A stretch of 64,000 bases of DNA, taken from positions 1 to 64,000 of the forward strand of contig NZ_JBAWKA010000003.1 in assembly GCF_043876815.1 (NCBI RefSeq), written 5' to 3'. Under the pieces are notes generated by a model that saw nothing but the letters and a program-made list of their open reading frames with translations, did no database searches and had not been told where the DNA came from. A program made the position numbers and the translations under genes. The DNA comes from Gaetbulibacter_A sp043876815. Lineage in GTDB: Bacteria > Bacteroidota > Bacteroidia > Flavobacteriales > Flavobacteriaceae. Every line of letters begins with the position of its first letter. Position 1 is the first letter of the stretch. Shown here one piece after another: positions 10,201 to 16,984 of this stretch.

Positions 10201-10863
10201 CATGATGGTCGAGTAGATGATTCTACAGATACTGATGGCGATGGCTGGGCAGATACCTTCGATAGTGATAACGGAGGAATAGCATTAGCAGATGAAGATC
10301 AGGATATTGATGGTCTAGAGAATAGACTTGACCTTGACTCCGACAATGACGGTATACCCGATAATGTGGAAGCTCAAGCTACAAATACTTATATAGTACC
10401 TGCTGATGACAATAATATTACTTACGCGGCTAACAGGGGACTAAACTCTAACTATATAAATATTAATGGCATAAATGGTAATAATGGATTGACGCCTGAG
10501 GATACTGATTTAGACGGAATCCCCGATTATCTGGATACGGATTCTGATGACGATGGTTTTTCGGATCAATTAGAAAGTTTTGAAATAACTCCAACGGGTA
10601 GCTTAGGAATTAACGGTTTGTTTGATAATGCTGAAGATGGCGTTGACGATTATTCGGATGTAAACGGTAAAGCTTTTGACGGCATTAATTTTTTATTGTT
10701 GGATACGGATAACGATACTAATGATGATGGAAGTAACGCCGATAACAACTTGGGTATAAACTTCGATTTTCGTGATAAGTTATTTGTCGTACCTCCTGTA
10801 ATGAGACACGGTAAGTACTTCGGTAATGGAGAACTGCAACCTAAGAAGCGTGGCAATCAATAA
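1237..10863 (+). CDS. Giant secreted multidomain protein: TSP3 repeats, LamG, F5/8C, C-type lectin
   Basis: A 3208-residue protein with an N-terminal signal peptide (hydrophobic stretch ending VSAQ near residue 51). Tandem ATGs at 1237 and 1240 are both possible starts. Much of it is calcium-binding thrombospondin type 3 repeats with DSDNDGIPD-type motifs. Inserted domains, by residue: LamG/concanavalin-like at ~92-302 and ~500-712 (EAYWPF...NNTNDASGN); F5/8 type C (discoidin) at ~1620-1762, ~1951-2104 and ~2105-2258 (WWQVDLG, GRYVRLQKSG); a jelly-roll-like domain at ~2448-2628 (NGSFEEP...IIDNVQF); and a C-type lectin domain at ~2826-2953 (WIGFNDVANEG, EPNNSGGEQD). These families bind sugars, lipids or proteins, so a calcium-stabilised adhesin is likely. 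The end is a short basic tail (VMRHGKYFGNGELQPKK) with no recognised T9SS sorting domain. The downstream type-B protein, PorP/SprF and OmpA genes suggest T9SS-linked surface display. Confidence 0.88.
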   Translation: MMNIHITERIWSAIFYSSTFLNTLKQRTQGQLWLGTFVVLICLLGTTSVSAQDNDGDTISNQFDIDSDNDGIIDAIELGCEPNFVTDVSNANEAYWPFDNNTNDASGNLHNEVGSVGAVYSTNAIQGTHAIRFGSGATTSPIQYSDGTFMNSGGTTFSYSAWILPDPASFTGNVVIIEEGSSRHGLALYLDDGKLAFSTFNSDNGATVIHSGTVLNTWHHIAATFDSGILTVYLDGVPETNTASYSNIPGYGNPGGIGGVINSSAVPGNNGVFYEGLIDAFRYSSSEVWSAANIDTESTLNCAAIDSDTDGVPDYLDLDSDDDGLPDNVEAQATQLYVVPGVFSDTNSNGMNDAFEVSNLSMVPVDTDGDGMPDYLDPDSDDDGQSDLLEGLITTPTGSKGLNGLFNDAETSDDYNDVNGNAHNDTSFLLKDTDSDTNTNGSNADPVNDIDFDYRDKISDVDTDSDGILNRFDTDDDNDGISDAIELGCEPNFVTDVSSADEAYWPFENNTNDASGNGNDEVGSVTAVYSNMSMQGQYSIHFGSGATTTPVQFSDGTFMNSGGSTFSYSAWILPDPTSFTGNVVIMEEGSNKHGLALYLDDGKLAFSTYSSDIEATVIHPGTVSNTWHHIAATFDNGTLTVYLDGVSETTNTGGYTSIPSFANPGGIGGVLSSSAVPGNNGVSYAGLIDAFRYSSSEVWTAADIYTESTLNCPCVDTDTDGVTDDLDLDSDNDGIPDSIEGSLDNDGDGILNFRDIDSDNDGIPDNIEAQPTKDYMPSSGNDMDGDGLDDLYDATPNGGIAGSNGLSPENTDGIDSPDYLDLDSDNDGIFDIIESGSNLPDANTDGMTDGVVGINGLDNTAENNDNYADVNGTAYTTQFELLDTDTDITLFSTIGTTNTIDQTLANRNGNTNVDLDYRDTIADVNTDGDTHSANNHGLYDRFEDIDDDNDGILDVTEDATSNGDADGLPNRLDLDSDDDGIPDNIEAQPTSGFMPSGTDTDSDGLDDTYDATPNGGIAGSNGLTPENTDGIDSPDYTDTDSDNDGILDTDETTSDFDSDGVPNYRDIDSDSDGIVDSEEGDPNYLNTDSDGDGISDNVEAQPTIGFKAPSGNDTDGDGLDDEYDATSNGGIAGSNGLTTENTDGVDNPDFTDTDSDNDGINDSIETTIDTDSDGILNYRDLDSDNDGLLDQTEGEVNSDTDALPNYLDLDSDNDGITDNVEAQPTNSYRAPSGIGGTVNFIDSNSDGLDDNFDAGVGGGAASGVGFTPYDNDSDGTPDYIDNNTDNDTGNDIEERGDGAPTSLTSTSDTDSDGLLDIFEGTNNNDGYDVNDENIIGDDGGADANFASFNLQANSQLNPNGSNAITPFTRDLLFRQSGLDTDSDGIADITDIDDDNDGILDVTEGMVDTDGDGIINSLDLDSENDGITDNVEAQATNAYRAPSGLGSTADFIDSNSDGLDDNFDAGIIGGGAANSVGFTPYNNDSDSTPDYIDNNSDNDTEGDDIQERGDGAPTSRISTTDTDNDGLLDIFEGTNNNDGYDVNDENIIGDDGGADANFTSFNLQANSQLNPTGTSSITPFTRDLLFRQSGVDTDFDGIADITDIDDDNDGITDVTESANVARTGVASQSSTGSFPASRAIDGNTTSNFASTTGSTTTDYWQVDLRNAYTINSINIINRDCSEGCKDRLSNVYVMVSDMPFPSDLAGSLAIADFVYQIPAPTGNVDVVVVPVFANLTGRYVRLQKSGNNVPDNVLATAEVQVMSPRDFDGDGVYNHLDIDSDNDGIPDNLEAQNSSSYTAPNPDTSSDYVTNSGMNSAYIGIGGLTPVNIDAALTPADVFPDYLDIDSDNDGVYDREESRTTTVAYALGDSDQDGLQDVFDMVVLSSSTINSNSSEGVTSFATSFLTDEANPGVEYDFRKQLDSDHDGILNMVDIDDDNDGILDDNEFLGSVQLINHALSGTATQSSTNSTFLASNAIDGNTAGTSGASNIAHTSGATSSDWWQVDLGSNQSISKVEIFSRDGCCDDRLGNVYVLIADTPFPADPNDLAGSLANADFAYQLPTVVTGDEIVEVPKTTGRYVRLQKSGNNPGGNVLNLAEVEVSGRVVNLATNGNATQSSTQSTFFASNAIDGNTAGTSGANNIAHTSGATSSDWWQVDLGSYHIISTVNIFNRDGCCGNRLSDVYVLIADTPFPDDPTDLAGSLTNADFTHQIPSSISEEEDVAVDVPNISGRYVRLQKSGMNTPDNVINIAEVEVLTNIQLFDIDGDGYDNSVDIDSDNDAIPDNVEAQNTLEYFDSDLEDDDNDGLLNNFDETRSSGASGSIGLIPINTDELDLPDFLDTDSDNDGISDNDESGEAGMLSNSDSDRDGLDDSYDDVLTTGAPFDVNDNMDDPRVDLPDADEDLFLGGGSDYRDDTTDPIQDHDGDGVRDNLDIDDDNDGILDIDECVNPRLTSQLINGSFEEPILGYSFPHNDASQVAGWQTTALDNNIETFDNSRWSSYTGVTNTVTSAQDGQWAAEINATQFSQLYQDIPTVPGDIVEWSVYHLARERGDAPFRDAMVIEFGPPSGPLVVQAVATSNNLSWQRYSGTYVIPEGQTVTRFGFRALYTNSGGRSTGNIIDNVQFNVKECLDTDGDLIIDYEDLDSDDDGIPDNVEAQTTKDYIVPSGAAGTVDFIDSNSDGLDDNFDDGIIGGGAANSKGFTPVDTDGDGIPDFLDEDSDGDMLTDSLESVSPHPSGLVGTNGLFNNAEANDDYSDVNGKAHDGSLFMLLKDNVILNPDGTNAIPLITDFNYRQGLDTDEDGIADVADIDDDNDGILDQIEGIPNFSTYTFLGIRNGSAYYVSNNTTNWTTANNAATTAGGHLAAISSAEENDFIRQALNSNGFSTARVWIGFNDVANEGTFVWTNGEPVVYTNWNTGEPNNSGGEQDFGQMQTSGKWDDGSASTIQRAVLEIAILDTDGDGLADVLDLDSDNDGIPDIIEAGGIDTDHDGRVDDSTDTDGDGWADTFDSDNGGIALADEDQDIDGLENRLDLDSDNDGIPDNVEAQATNTYIVPADDNNITYAANRGLNSNYININGINGNNGLTPEDTDLDGIPDYLDTDSDDDGFSDQLESFEITPTGSLGINGLFDNAEDGVDDYSDVNGKAFDGINFLLLDTDNDTNDDGSNADNNLGINFDFRDKLFVVPPVMRHGKYFGNGELQPKKRGNQ
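1465..3372 (+). repeat. Duplicated LamG-encoding segments
   Basis: Two segments inside the giant gene, about 1465-2150 and 2690-3372, encode the two LamG domains. They share long stretches of near-identical DNA, including the block encoding ELGCEPNFVTDVS and the block encoding GNNGV..GLIDAFRYSSSEVW. This is a recent in-frame internal duplication of LamG plus flanking TSP3 sequence. Confidence 0.85.
4905..6075 (+). repeat. Duplicated ~630-bp TSP3 module
   Basis: The segment from about 4905 to 5460 (encoding NVEAQPTNSYRAPSG to DIDDDNDGILDVTEG) recurs from about 5525 to 6075, offset by roughly 630 bp. Much of the DNA is identical, including the block encoding EGTNNNDGYDVNDENIIGDD. It is an in-frame internal duplication in the giant adhesin gene. 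Confidence 0.85.
7090..8010 (+). repeat. Tandem duplication of an F5/8C domain (456-bp period)
   Basis: The second and third F5/8 type C domains are encoded back to back and start at equivalent points 456 bp (152 codons) apart, seen by aligning acccaaagtt at 7120 with 7576. DNA identity is high in the blocks encoding ASNAIDGNTAGTSGA and SSDWWQVDLGS. The first F5/8C domain (about 6090-6520) is more diverged. Confidence 0.85.
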
Positions 10864-10971
10864 AAACACTTGAGTAATGATGAAAACTTTTAAGAAGTAA
10901 GGCCACATTTTTCATTAAAGATTATGAAAGAGACTAATTATGCTGATTCAATTTTTAGAAAAAAACAAACT

Positions 10972-12186
10972 ATGGAAAGGATATTTAATTTAATAATATT
11001 TACAATGTTTTTCGGGGCAACAGCGAGTAAGGCCCAGACTAGTAATATAGGGTTATTTACGGTAAATCCTGATACACAACTTAGTGTTATAGGTAATTTT
11101 GATAACCAAAGTTCAGGGGCATTTATCAATGGAGGAGAGGCCTACTTTTATGGTCATCTAAATAATAATGGCATGGCAGATTATATTGCCAAAAGTGGGA
11201 CTGTACACTTAGTGGGAACTTCCCAACAGCTTGTAACCGGTTCAGAGCCCTTTTACCTGTACAATTTGATAATCAATAATGTTTCAAACCTCGAGAATGC
11301 CATTAACATGTTTGGAATATTCAATGTTGAAAGTAACATAAATTTTCAGGAAGGTATTGTAAATACCATTGATCATGGTGGAACCCTCATCCTGGAGAAT
11401 AATGGAACAGTTAGCAATGTGAGCGATTTTAGTTTTGTGGATGGTTTTATCTCCAAACAAGGTAACGATGAGTTCATCTTTCCTATTGGTGATGATGAAT
11501 TATATCGCTTCGCTGGGATTAGTGCTCCATCTGGAATCAACTCAGTTTTTAATGCAAGATATGTCTATGAGGATCTTGAAAACCCCTATCCCGCAAATAA
11601 TAGAATCGGTAATATAATTTTTATTGATGATAATGAATATTGGATTTTTGAGTCACTTGGGGGAATTGAAACAGTTGATGTTACCTTATCCTGGGACCAA
11701 GTAACTACGCCGTTTAAGATTTATTCTAATCCGGAGAGAATTCGTATTGCAAGGTGGGATTTTGAAGAGGGGGCTTGGACGAATGCTGGTGGTACTGTAG
11801 ATATTGAAAACCAAACGGTAACATCCCGGCAAACGATTGATGGGGTTGCCATATTTACCATCGCAGGAGCGGATTTAAATATCATATTACCCGATGATGT
11901 GGTGATATGGAATGCTGTGTCTCCAAATAGCGATGGTAAAAACGATTACCTTATAATTGAAGATATAGAATTATTACCTAATAATTCGTTGGAAATATTT
12001 AACCGCTGGGGAGCAAAGGTCTTTTCTACCTCAGATTACGATAGTAATGGAAATGTGTTTAAAGGCTTTGCCAACGATAGAGCAGATAAGCTTTTACCAA
12101 CAGGGACATACTTTTACATTCTTAAATACGATGGGTCTGATCAGCGGGTTGAAAAGGTAGGGTATTTATATTTATCAACAGATTAA
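10972..12186 (+). CDS. Secreted protein with gliding-motility-type (CHU_C, type B) C-terminal domain
   Basis: An upstream in-frame ATG exists at 10924, but starting at 10972 gives a normal signal peptide (MERIFNLIIFTMFFGATASKAQ), so I prefer it; this gives 404 residues. The middle part is a beta-rich region of unknown function. The last ~90 residues form a gliding-motility-associated type B T9SS sorting domain (WNAVSPNSDGKNDYLIIE, LEIFNRWGAKVF, TGTYFYILKYDG). Type B domains are usually fused to the end of adhesins such as SprB and need a PorP/SprF-like partner for secretion. Here the domain sits on a small separate protein, 108 bp after the giant TSP3 protein and 14 bp before the PorP/SprF gene. 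It may be an anchor or export partner for the giant protein; that is inference. Confidence 0.85.
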   Translation: MERIFNLIIFTMFFGATASKAQTSNIGLFTVNPDTQLSVIGNFDNQSSGAFINGGEAYFYGHLNNNGMADYIAKSGTVHLVGTSQQLVTGSEPFYLYNLIINNVSNLENAINMFGIFNVESNINFQEGIVNTIDHGGTLILENNGTVSNVSDFSFVDGFISKQGNDEFIFPIGDDELYRFAGISAPSGINSVFNARYVYEDLENPYPANNRIGNIIFIDDNEYWIFESLGGIETVDVTLSWDQVTTPFKIYSNPERIRIARWDFEEGAWTNAGGTVDIENQTVTSRQTIDGVAIFTIAGADLNIILPDDVVIWNAVSPNSDGKNDYLIIEDIELLPNNSLEIFNRWGAKVFSTSDYDSNGNVFKGFANDRADKLLPTGTYFYILKYDGSDQRVEKVGYLYLSTD

Positions 12187-12200
12187 ACCAAAGTAAAAGT

Positions 12201-13151
12201 ATGAAATATAATAACCAAAATTTGACACTTTTACTGGTAATCATTTGCATTTTGTTTGGTTGGGACCAAAATGACCTTAATGCACAACAGGACACCCAAT
12301 ATACCCAATATATGTATGCCGCTAATATTATTAATCCAGCTTATGCAGGGTCCAGGGGGGTTACTACTTTGACAAGTCAATATCGCGCACAGTGGACGGG
12401 TATTGAAGGAGCGCCGCGGACCATGAACCTGAGCTCCTCAGGGCCCTTGGATTACCGTTTCGAGCATATGGGGCTTGGTGTCAATATCATATACGAAACT
12501 ATAGGCCCCTCAATTGAAACAGCCGTAGCAGGAGATTTCTCATACCAATTATATATAGATCGCTATACCTTTTTAAATCTTGGAATAAAGGCTGGCCTTG
12601 AGCTTATTAATGTCGATTATACTAAATTGGAAATTTATAATTCGACGGATCCTACCTTCCAAAATAATATCGTAAATCGCGTGAGCCCCATTATAGGTGC
12701 CGGTGCGTACATTTATAGTGACATTTGGTATGCAGGAATATCAGTGCCTGATTTCTTAACCACAAAATATTATAATGATATTTCGGTATCAACTGCAAAA
12801 GAACGCGCTAATATTTATGCCATGGGCGGATATGTATTTGAATTAAACCCTTATTTAAAATTTAAACCAACAGCACTTGTTAAATATGTTTCCGGAGCTC
12901 CTCTGGGGGTAGATTTATCAGTAAATTTTTTGTTCAATGATATCGTTACCGCAGGTGCCTCATTTAGGTTTACCAATGCTTTTAGTGCTATTACCGGTTT
13001 TCAGGTAAATAACAACCTGTTTATTGGTTACTCCTATGATATAGATACCACAGAAATAAGACAGTACAACGGTGGATCTCATGGGTTGTTTATGCGATTT
13101 GATATTGGAACAAATAGAGATTTGAGATTATTAACCCCTAGATTCTTTTAA
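12201..13151 (+). CDS. PorP/SprF family type IX secretion-associated outer-membrane protein
   Basis: 316 residues with a signal peptide (…ICILFGWDQNDLNAQ) and the family-typical start of the mature part: QDTQYTQYMYAANIINPAYAGSRG. The rest consists of alternating beta strands, as in a 14-strand-type outer-membrane barrel of the PorP/SprF family. In Flavobacterium johnsoniae, SprF is needed for secretion and surface attachment of the adhesin SprB, which has a type B sorting domain. Each type-B adhesin gene tends to carry its own PorP/SprF partner next door, which fits this order: adhesin, type-B protein, PorP/SprF. It is 14 bp after the type-B gene and 12 bp before the OmpA gene, so all belong to one operon. 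Family assignment is firm; the dedicated partnership is inferred from position. Confidence 0.92.
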   Translation: MKYNNQNLTLLLVIICILFGWDQNDLNAQQDTQYTQYMYAANIINPAYAGSRGVTTLTSQYRAQWTGIEGAPRTMNLSSSGPLDYRFEHMGLGVNIIYETIGPSIETAVAGDFSYQLYIDRYTFLNLGIKAGLELINVDYTKLEIYNSTDPTFQNNIVNRVSPIIGAGAYIYSDIWYAGISVPDFLTTKYYNDISVSTAKERANIYAMGGYVFELNPYLKFKPTALVKYVSGAPLGVDLSVNFLFNDIVTAGASFRFTNAFSAITGFQVNNNLFIGYSYDIDTTEIRQYNGGSHGLFMRFDIGTNRDLRLLTPRFF

Positions 13152-13163
13152 TAAGTATTAAAT

Positions 13164-15329
13164 ATGAAGTGCGATAGTAAAACTTATCTTTATGTTGGTT
13201 TTTTAATCTTCCTTACATCAATAACTTTTGCACAAAGGAAGGATAAAAGCATAGATGCCATTGATATTTACACAAGGGTTGTAGAGAGTGGTGTGGAAGA
13301 TGAAAACCTGATTTACAGATTAGCCAATGCTAATTACTTTAATCGTGATTTTGTCGCTGCAGCAAAGTGGTACAAACGATATTTTGAGATGCCTTTGGTG
13401 CAGCCAAGCTTATTGGATAATTACCGATACGGACAAGTTCTTAAAACCCAAAAAAAATACAAAGAGGCCGATAGTTTGTTGCTAACCTATTATAATTTTA
13501 AAGGTGTTCGGTATGAAAGTATTTCTGATGCTAATGAAGGTATCATAGGAATTGATAATGATGGGGTTTTTGAACTTCAAAACGTTAATTATAACACACG
13601 ATTATCAGAATATCCGGCATTTATTAATGAGAATGAGCTTTACGCTGTCGGTTATGGTTTAAACAGTAAAAAAAGAGTTAAGAAAAAAGATGTGACTTCC
13701 GACATCTATAAACTGTCTACTAACGGGCAGTTTCTTCCATTATCCGAATATATAAACTCTGAATATAACGAGGGCCCAATAGCCATAACTAATGATGGAA
13801 AAACCATGTACTTCACCAGGAACGCCTATTTAAAAGGACGAGTAGAACGAGACAGTAATGATTTGGTGACGATTAATATATACATTGCGGAATTCAAAAA
13901 TGGTAAATGGAAAAACATTAGGGAATTTCCTTTTAATAGTCCAGAATATTCGGTAGGTCATCCTGCTTTAAGTAAAGATAATAAAACACTGTATTATGTA
14001 TCTAATATTCCAGGAGGAAAAGGCGGGACCGATATTTATGAGGTACCCATTCTAAAAAATGGCCTTTTAGGGAAACCAAGAAACATGATTGAACTTAATA
14101 CTGTTGGCAATGAAATGTTTCCTTTTATAGATCCTTATAATGAGAGCCTTTACTTTGCTTCCGATGGTTCGGAAAGTTTCGGGGGACTGGATATTTTTAT
14201 TTCTAAAAAAAGCCCTGACAACACGTATAAACGAAGTTATAATCTTGGCCGGCAGATCAATAGTTCGTATGATGATTTTTCATTTATGATTGGGTCTGAT
14301 CGAACGGGATATTATGCCTCCAATAAGGATAGCGGTGTTGGCTCAGATGATATTTACAGTTTTATGGTTCGAAGAGATTTTGAGGTGCTGCCCTATATTA
14401 ATTTTAAGGGTATTGCCAGAGAATTTGATTCTAATCTGCCTTTGGCCCGAGTAAAATTAGCCCTATTTGATAAAAACGGGAACCTTATTGATTCTACTTT
14501 TTCCGGTGAAGATGGCTATTATGAGTTTCCGGAGATAAATGGTAATGAAGTGGACTATATTAGGATAGAAAAAGATCAATTTCAATATTCTGAAAAAAAC
14601 ATCACAAATGCCATGCGAAAAGGTAAAGAGCCACTCGTGATACGCCTGGTAAACCTAGAGCGGAATGTGCCTGATGAGATTGGTGTTACAGGAAAAATTA
14701 TAGACAAAAACGCACGTAATACTTTAGCGAATGCAACGGTAACAGCTTTGGATATTGATGGTAATATCCTAGGGACTACCAAGACAAAATGGTATGGATT
14801 TTATACGCTAAAGAATGTGCCCTCTAAAAATATTGCCTTTCTAAGAATAGAAAAAAACAGTTACCAAACGGAGGAGGTCCCTGTGGGTCTAAAAGACTTG
14901 GACGAGAGCGGTTATTTAAAAATAGATCTCAATATGATCAAGAAAAATGTACCTCTTGAGCTTAACAATGATATTGCCTCTATCTTAAACCCTATCCATT
15001 TCGATTATGCCAAGAGCGAGATACGCCCGGATGCGAAAGTTGAACTGGATAAGGTTGTAGAAGTTCTTAAAAAGTTTCCGACTCTGAAAATTAGAATAGA
15101 ATCCTATGCCGATAGCCAGGGAAGTTACCTCACCAACATCAAGCTATCTCATGCCAGAGCTTACGCCACATACAATTACATAATAAGTCAGGGCATAAGT
15201 CCGAGGAAACTTGAGTATAGAGGTTATGGCGAATTTTACTTGTTAAACAAGTGCGGCAATGGGGTAAAATGTTCTGATGAAGAACATCGAGTAAATCGCA
15301 GATCCAGCTTTAGGATTATAAAAATTTAA
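13164..15329 (+). CDS. OmpA family protein with TPR, PD40 propeller and CarboxypepD-like domains
   Basis: 721 residues with a signal peptide (…FLIFLTSITFAQ). Domains in order: TPR-like helices (about 30-115, with NANYFNRDFVAAAKWYKRYF); WD40-like PD40 propeller repeats (about 120-400, with ALSKDNKTLYYVSNIPGGKGGTDIY and DPYNESLYFASDGSESFGGLDIF); two carboxypeptidase-regulatory-like beta domains (about 417-595); and a C-terminal OmpA peptidoglycan-binding domain (about 605-721, with IHFDYAKSEIRPDAKVELD and LSHARAYATYNYI). Homologues sit next to PorP/SprF genes in many Flavobacteriia and probably tie the outer-membrane adhesin complex to the cell wall. It closes the adhesin operon, 12 bp after the PorP/SprF gene. 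The OmpA domain is clear; its role with this adhesin is inferred. Confidence 0.9.
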   Translation: MKCDSKTYLYVGFLIFLTSITFAQRKDKSIDAIDIYTRVVESGVEDENLIYRLANANYFNRDFVAAAKWYKRYFEMPLVQPSLLDNYRYGQVLKTQKKYKEADSLLLTYYNFKGVRYESISDANEGIIGIDNDGVFELQNVNYNTRLSEYPAFINENELYAVGYGLNSKKRVKKKDVTSDIYKLSTNGQFLPLSEYINSEYNEGPIAITNDGKTMYFTRNAYLKGRVERDSNDLVTINIYIAEFKNGKWKNIREFPFNSPEYSVGHPALSKDNKTLYYVSNIPGGKGGTDIYEVPILKNGLLGKPRNMIELNTVGNEMFPFIDPYNESLYFASDGSESFGGLDIFISKKSPDNTYKRSYNLGRQINSSYDDFSFMIGSDRTGYYASNKDSGVGSDDIYSFMVRRDFEVLPYINFKGIAREFDSNLPLARVKLALFDKNGNLIDSTFSGEDGYYEFPEINGNEVDYIRIEKDQFQYSEKNITNAMRKGKEPLVIRLVNLERNVPDEIGVTGKIIDKNARNTLANATVTALDIDGNILGTTKTKWYGFYTLKNVPSKNIAFLRIEKNSYQTEEVPVGLKDLDESGYLKIDLNMIKKNVPLELNNDIASILNPIHFDYAKSEIRPDAKVELDKVVEVLKKFPTLKIRIESYADSQGSYLTNIKLSHARAYATYNYIISQGISPRKLEYRGYGEFYLLNKCGNGVKCSDEEHRVNRRSSFRIIKI

Positions 15330-15397
15330 TTGTACAATGCATTTACAGAGGTTGTGTTTAATAAAGTAAAAGGGTCGTTATGCCTACCTGCTGTTAT

Positions 15398-15480
15398 TTA
15401 AGAACCTAATTTAGAAAATACAAACCAAACCGACTGAAAATCGGAAGCCCGTAAACAAGTAACAAACATTTGATTAGTTA
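15398..15480. repeat. Dispersed intergenic repeat, copy R1
   Basis: This copy shares the stretch taagaacctaattta with copy R2 and, less exactly, with R3. It is followed by an A-rich segment, a small stem (ccga...tcgg, about 15429-15443) and the motif cccgtaaacaagtaacaaac. It lies between the end of the adhesin operon and the 3' end of the minus-strand gene at 15541. It is the most diverged of the four copies. Confidence 0.6.
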
Positions 15481-15540
15481 AAGCCAACAATGTTTTAATA
15501 CGGTGATGTGTATAGGCCTTTTTATTCCAAAGGATGTGCG

Positions 15541-16020
15541 TCATTTCTTTTTATCAGGAAACCAAGTGTCCCTTAAAATTTTCCATTCCCGATCATCTTT
15601 CTTCCAAACCAATAAATATCTTCCGCTACTTTCTGCTCCTCCGCTTTTGTGTGACCAAACCGCTTTACCTTCCTCTACAAGTAACTCATCATTTCCCCAC
15701 AAATGTGTAGTTTCAAAAGTTCCTATGGTACCATTTTGAATCATTTTGCTAAAAACCTTGATTATATTTTCCCGACTCACTATTGTTGGAATTACTTCTG
15801 CATCTTCAGTGTACATATTTCCCAATGCTATTGAATCACCTGCTTCCAAGTAATTTTCATATTCACGAAGGCGTAATTCGATTTCTTTTTCAAGAATTGA
15901 TAAATCAGTTCCTTTGGTACCTAGATTCTTTTCGGTGGATTTCTGATTGCAACTTGTACTAAAAATTAATGCCACTAATATTGCTAGAAAAACAGGCGAT
16001 CTGTATTTTATTTTTTTCAT
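15541..16020 (-). CDS. NTF2/SnoaL-like lipoprotein (DUF4440-type)
   Basis: 159 residues. The N-terminus is a lipoprotein signal with lipobox FSTSC (Cys near residue 24), so it is probably anchored in a membrane outside the cytoplasm. The mature part has the helix-rich start and beta-sheet end of the NTF2-like fold as seen in SnoaL/DUF4440 proteins: LREYENYLEAGDSIALGNMYTEDAEVIP, then GRYLLVWKKDDREWKILRDTWFP. Such proteins often bind small ligands or act as unspecialised hydrolase/isomerase relatives; no catalytic role can be assigned here. It is monocistronic or the last gene of a minus-strand group, 222 bp downstream of the DUF6090 gene. Confidence 0.75.
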   Translation of the reverse strand: MKKIKYRSPVFLAILVALIFSTSCNQKSTEKNLGTKGTDLSILEKEIELRLREYENYLEAGDSIALGNMYTEDAEVIPTIVSRENIIKVFSKMIQNGTIGTFETTHLWGNDELLVEEGKAVWSHKSGGAESSGRYLLVWKKDDREWKILRDTWFPDKKK

Positions 16021-16242
16021 TGTTAGACTTTGTTTTAATTATTTTCCAAATGCAGATAAAGGTACTTTTGCCGGACTAAATGAAATTCCTAAATCTCTAA
16101 TTGATTAGTTATGTTTTTTCAAATAAAGGCTAATATCTAACTGTCCCATTTACTATTCTTAATTAAGTTTAATTCATTCGAATTATTTTCCAATTTCTCG
16201 GTTCTCATAGTCACTATTAGCTCTTGTTTTGCCTCTTTAGCT

Positions 16243-16974
16243 TTAAGCTTTCTCTAAAATATTTAACAGTTTTTCAATGCTATGTCTCATTTTGTTGTTT
16301 TGGTCGGTTCGGAAATAATAAGTTCGTAAAATAGTAAGTGCTCTATTGTTAAACAATCTGTATTGTTCTGATTTTAAATCAAACCTCCAGTCATCGAAGT
16401 TTTTGGATCCACCGGTAGGAGGATCACTAAATGAAAGCATGTCTACAGCATTTTCAAACTCAAGATTACTTAAAACCCACCTTTGCACCACTTCACCTCT
16501 GTTTTTTTGATAAAATTCCTGGTTGGCTTTAAATTCCAAGATGGTATGTTTAATTTCTTTGTTAAAAAGTTCCAGGTTTCCCGTATTAATAATATCATCA
16601 ATAGTATAGGTAATACTTTGGAAGAAGTCCCCGTAATAGGTAACGCTATCCATACCCTTAATGACTACTTTGACTTCTCTTTCCGGCTTTTTAAAATATG
16701 AGAGATAATTATTGATTTTTCCCTGTTGAGCCCTGTTTAAACTGTCTAATGAATTCAACTGGATTAAATCAGTCTTGAGTTCAGTTATTAAGGTTTGTTT
16801 GTAGTTATTAGCTTTTTGTTTCTGTTTTGAAACTTCATTCGCATTGTTGATTTGTAGTGCAATCAGAATTCCTATAACGACTAGTATAATTTCTCCAAAG
16901 GCATAAATAATATATTGGCTGAATTTGTTTTCAGTCAGCATCTTTTGTCTAATTTTTCGGAAGAATTTTATCAT
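16243..16974 (-). CDS. DUF6090 family membrane protein
   Basis: 243 residues when started at the internal Met (16974), which gives the family-typical beginning MIKFFRKIRQKML; an upstream in-frame ATG at 17004 would add ten atypical residues. One transmembrane helix at about residues 25-43 carries the hallmark GEIILVVIGILIALQINN. The rest is a helical soluble domain with charged coiled-coil-like stretches. DUF6090 proteins are common, often multi-copy, in Flavobacteriia; their function is unknown. The gene is preceded on its own strand by the R2 intergenic repeat. A truncated second copy of the same family lies at 20030-20185. Confidence 0.85.
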   Translation of the reverse strand: MIKFFRKIRQKMLTENKFSQYIIYAFGEIILVVIGILIALQINNANEVSKQKQKANNYKQTLITELKTDLIQLNSLDSLNRAQQGKINNYLSYFKKPEREVKVVIKGMDSVTYYGDFFQSITYTIDDIINTGNLELFNKEIKHTILEFKANQEFYQKNRGEVVQRWVLSNLEFENAVDMLSFSDPPTGGSKNFDDWRFDLKSEQYRLFNNRALTILRTYYFRTDQNNKMRHSIEKLLNILEKA

Positions 16975-16984
16975 TGATCGGTGG

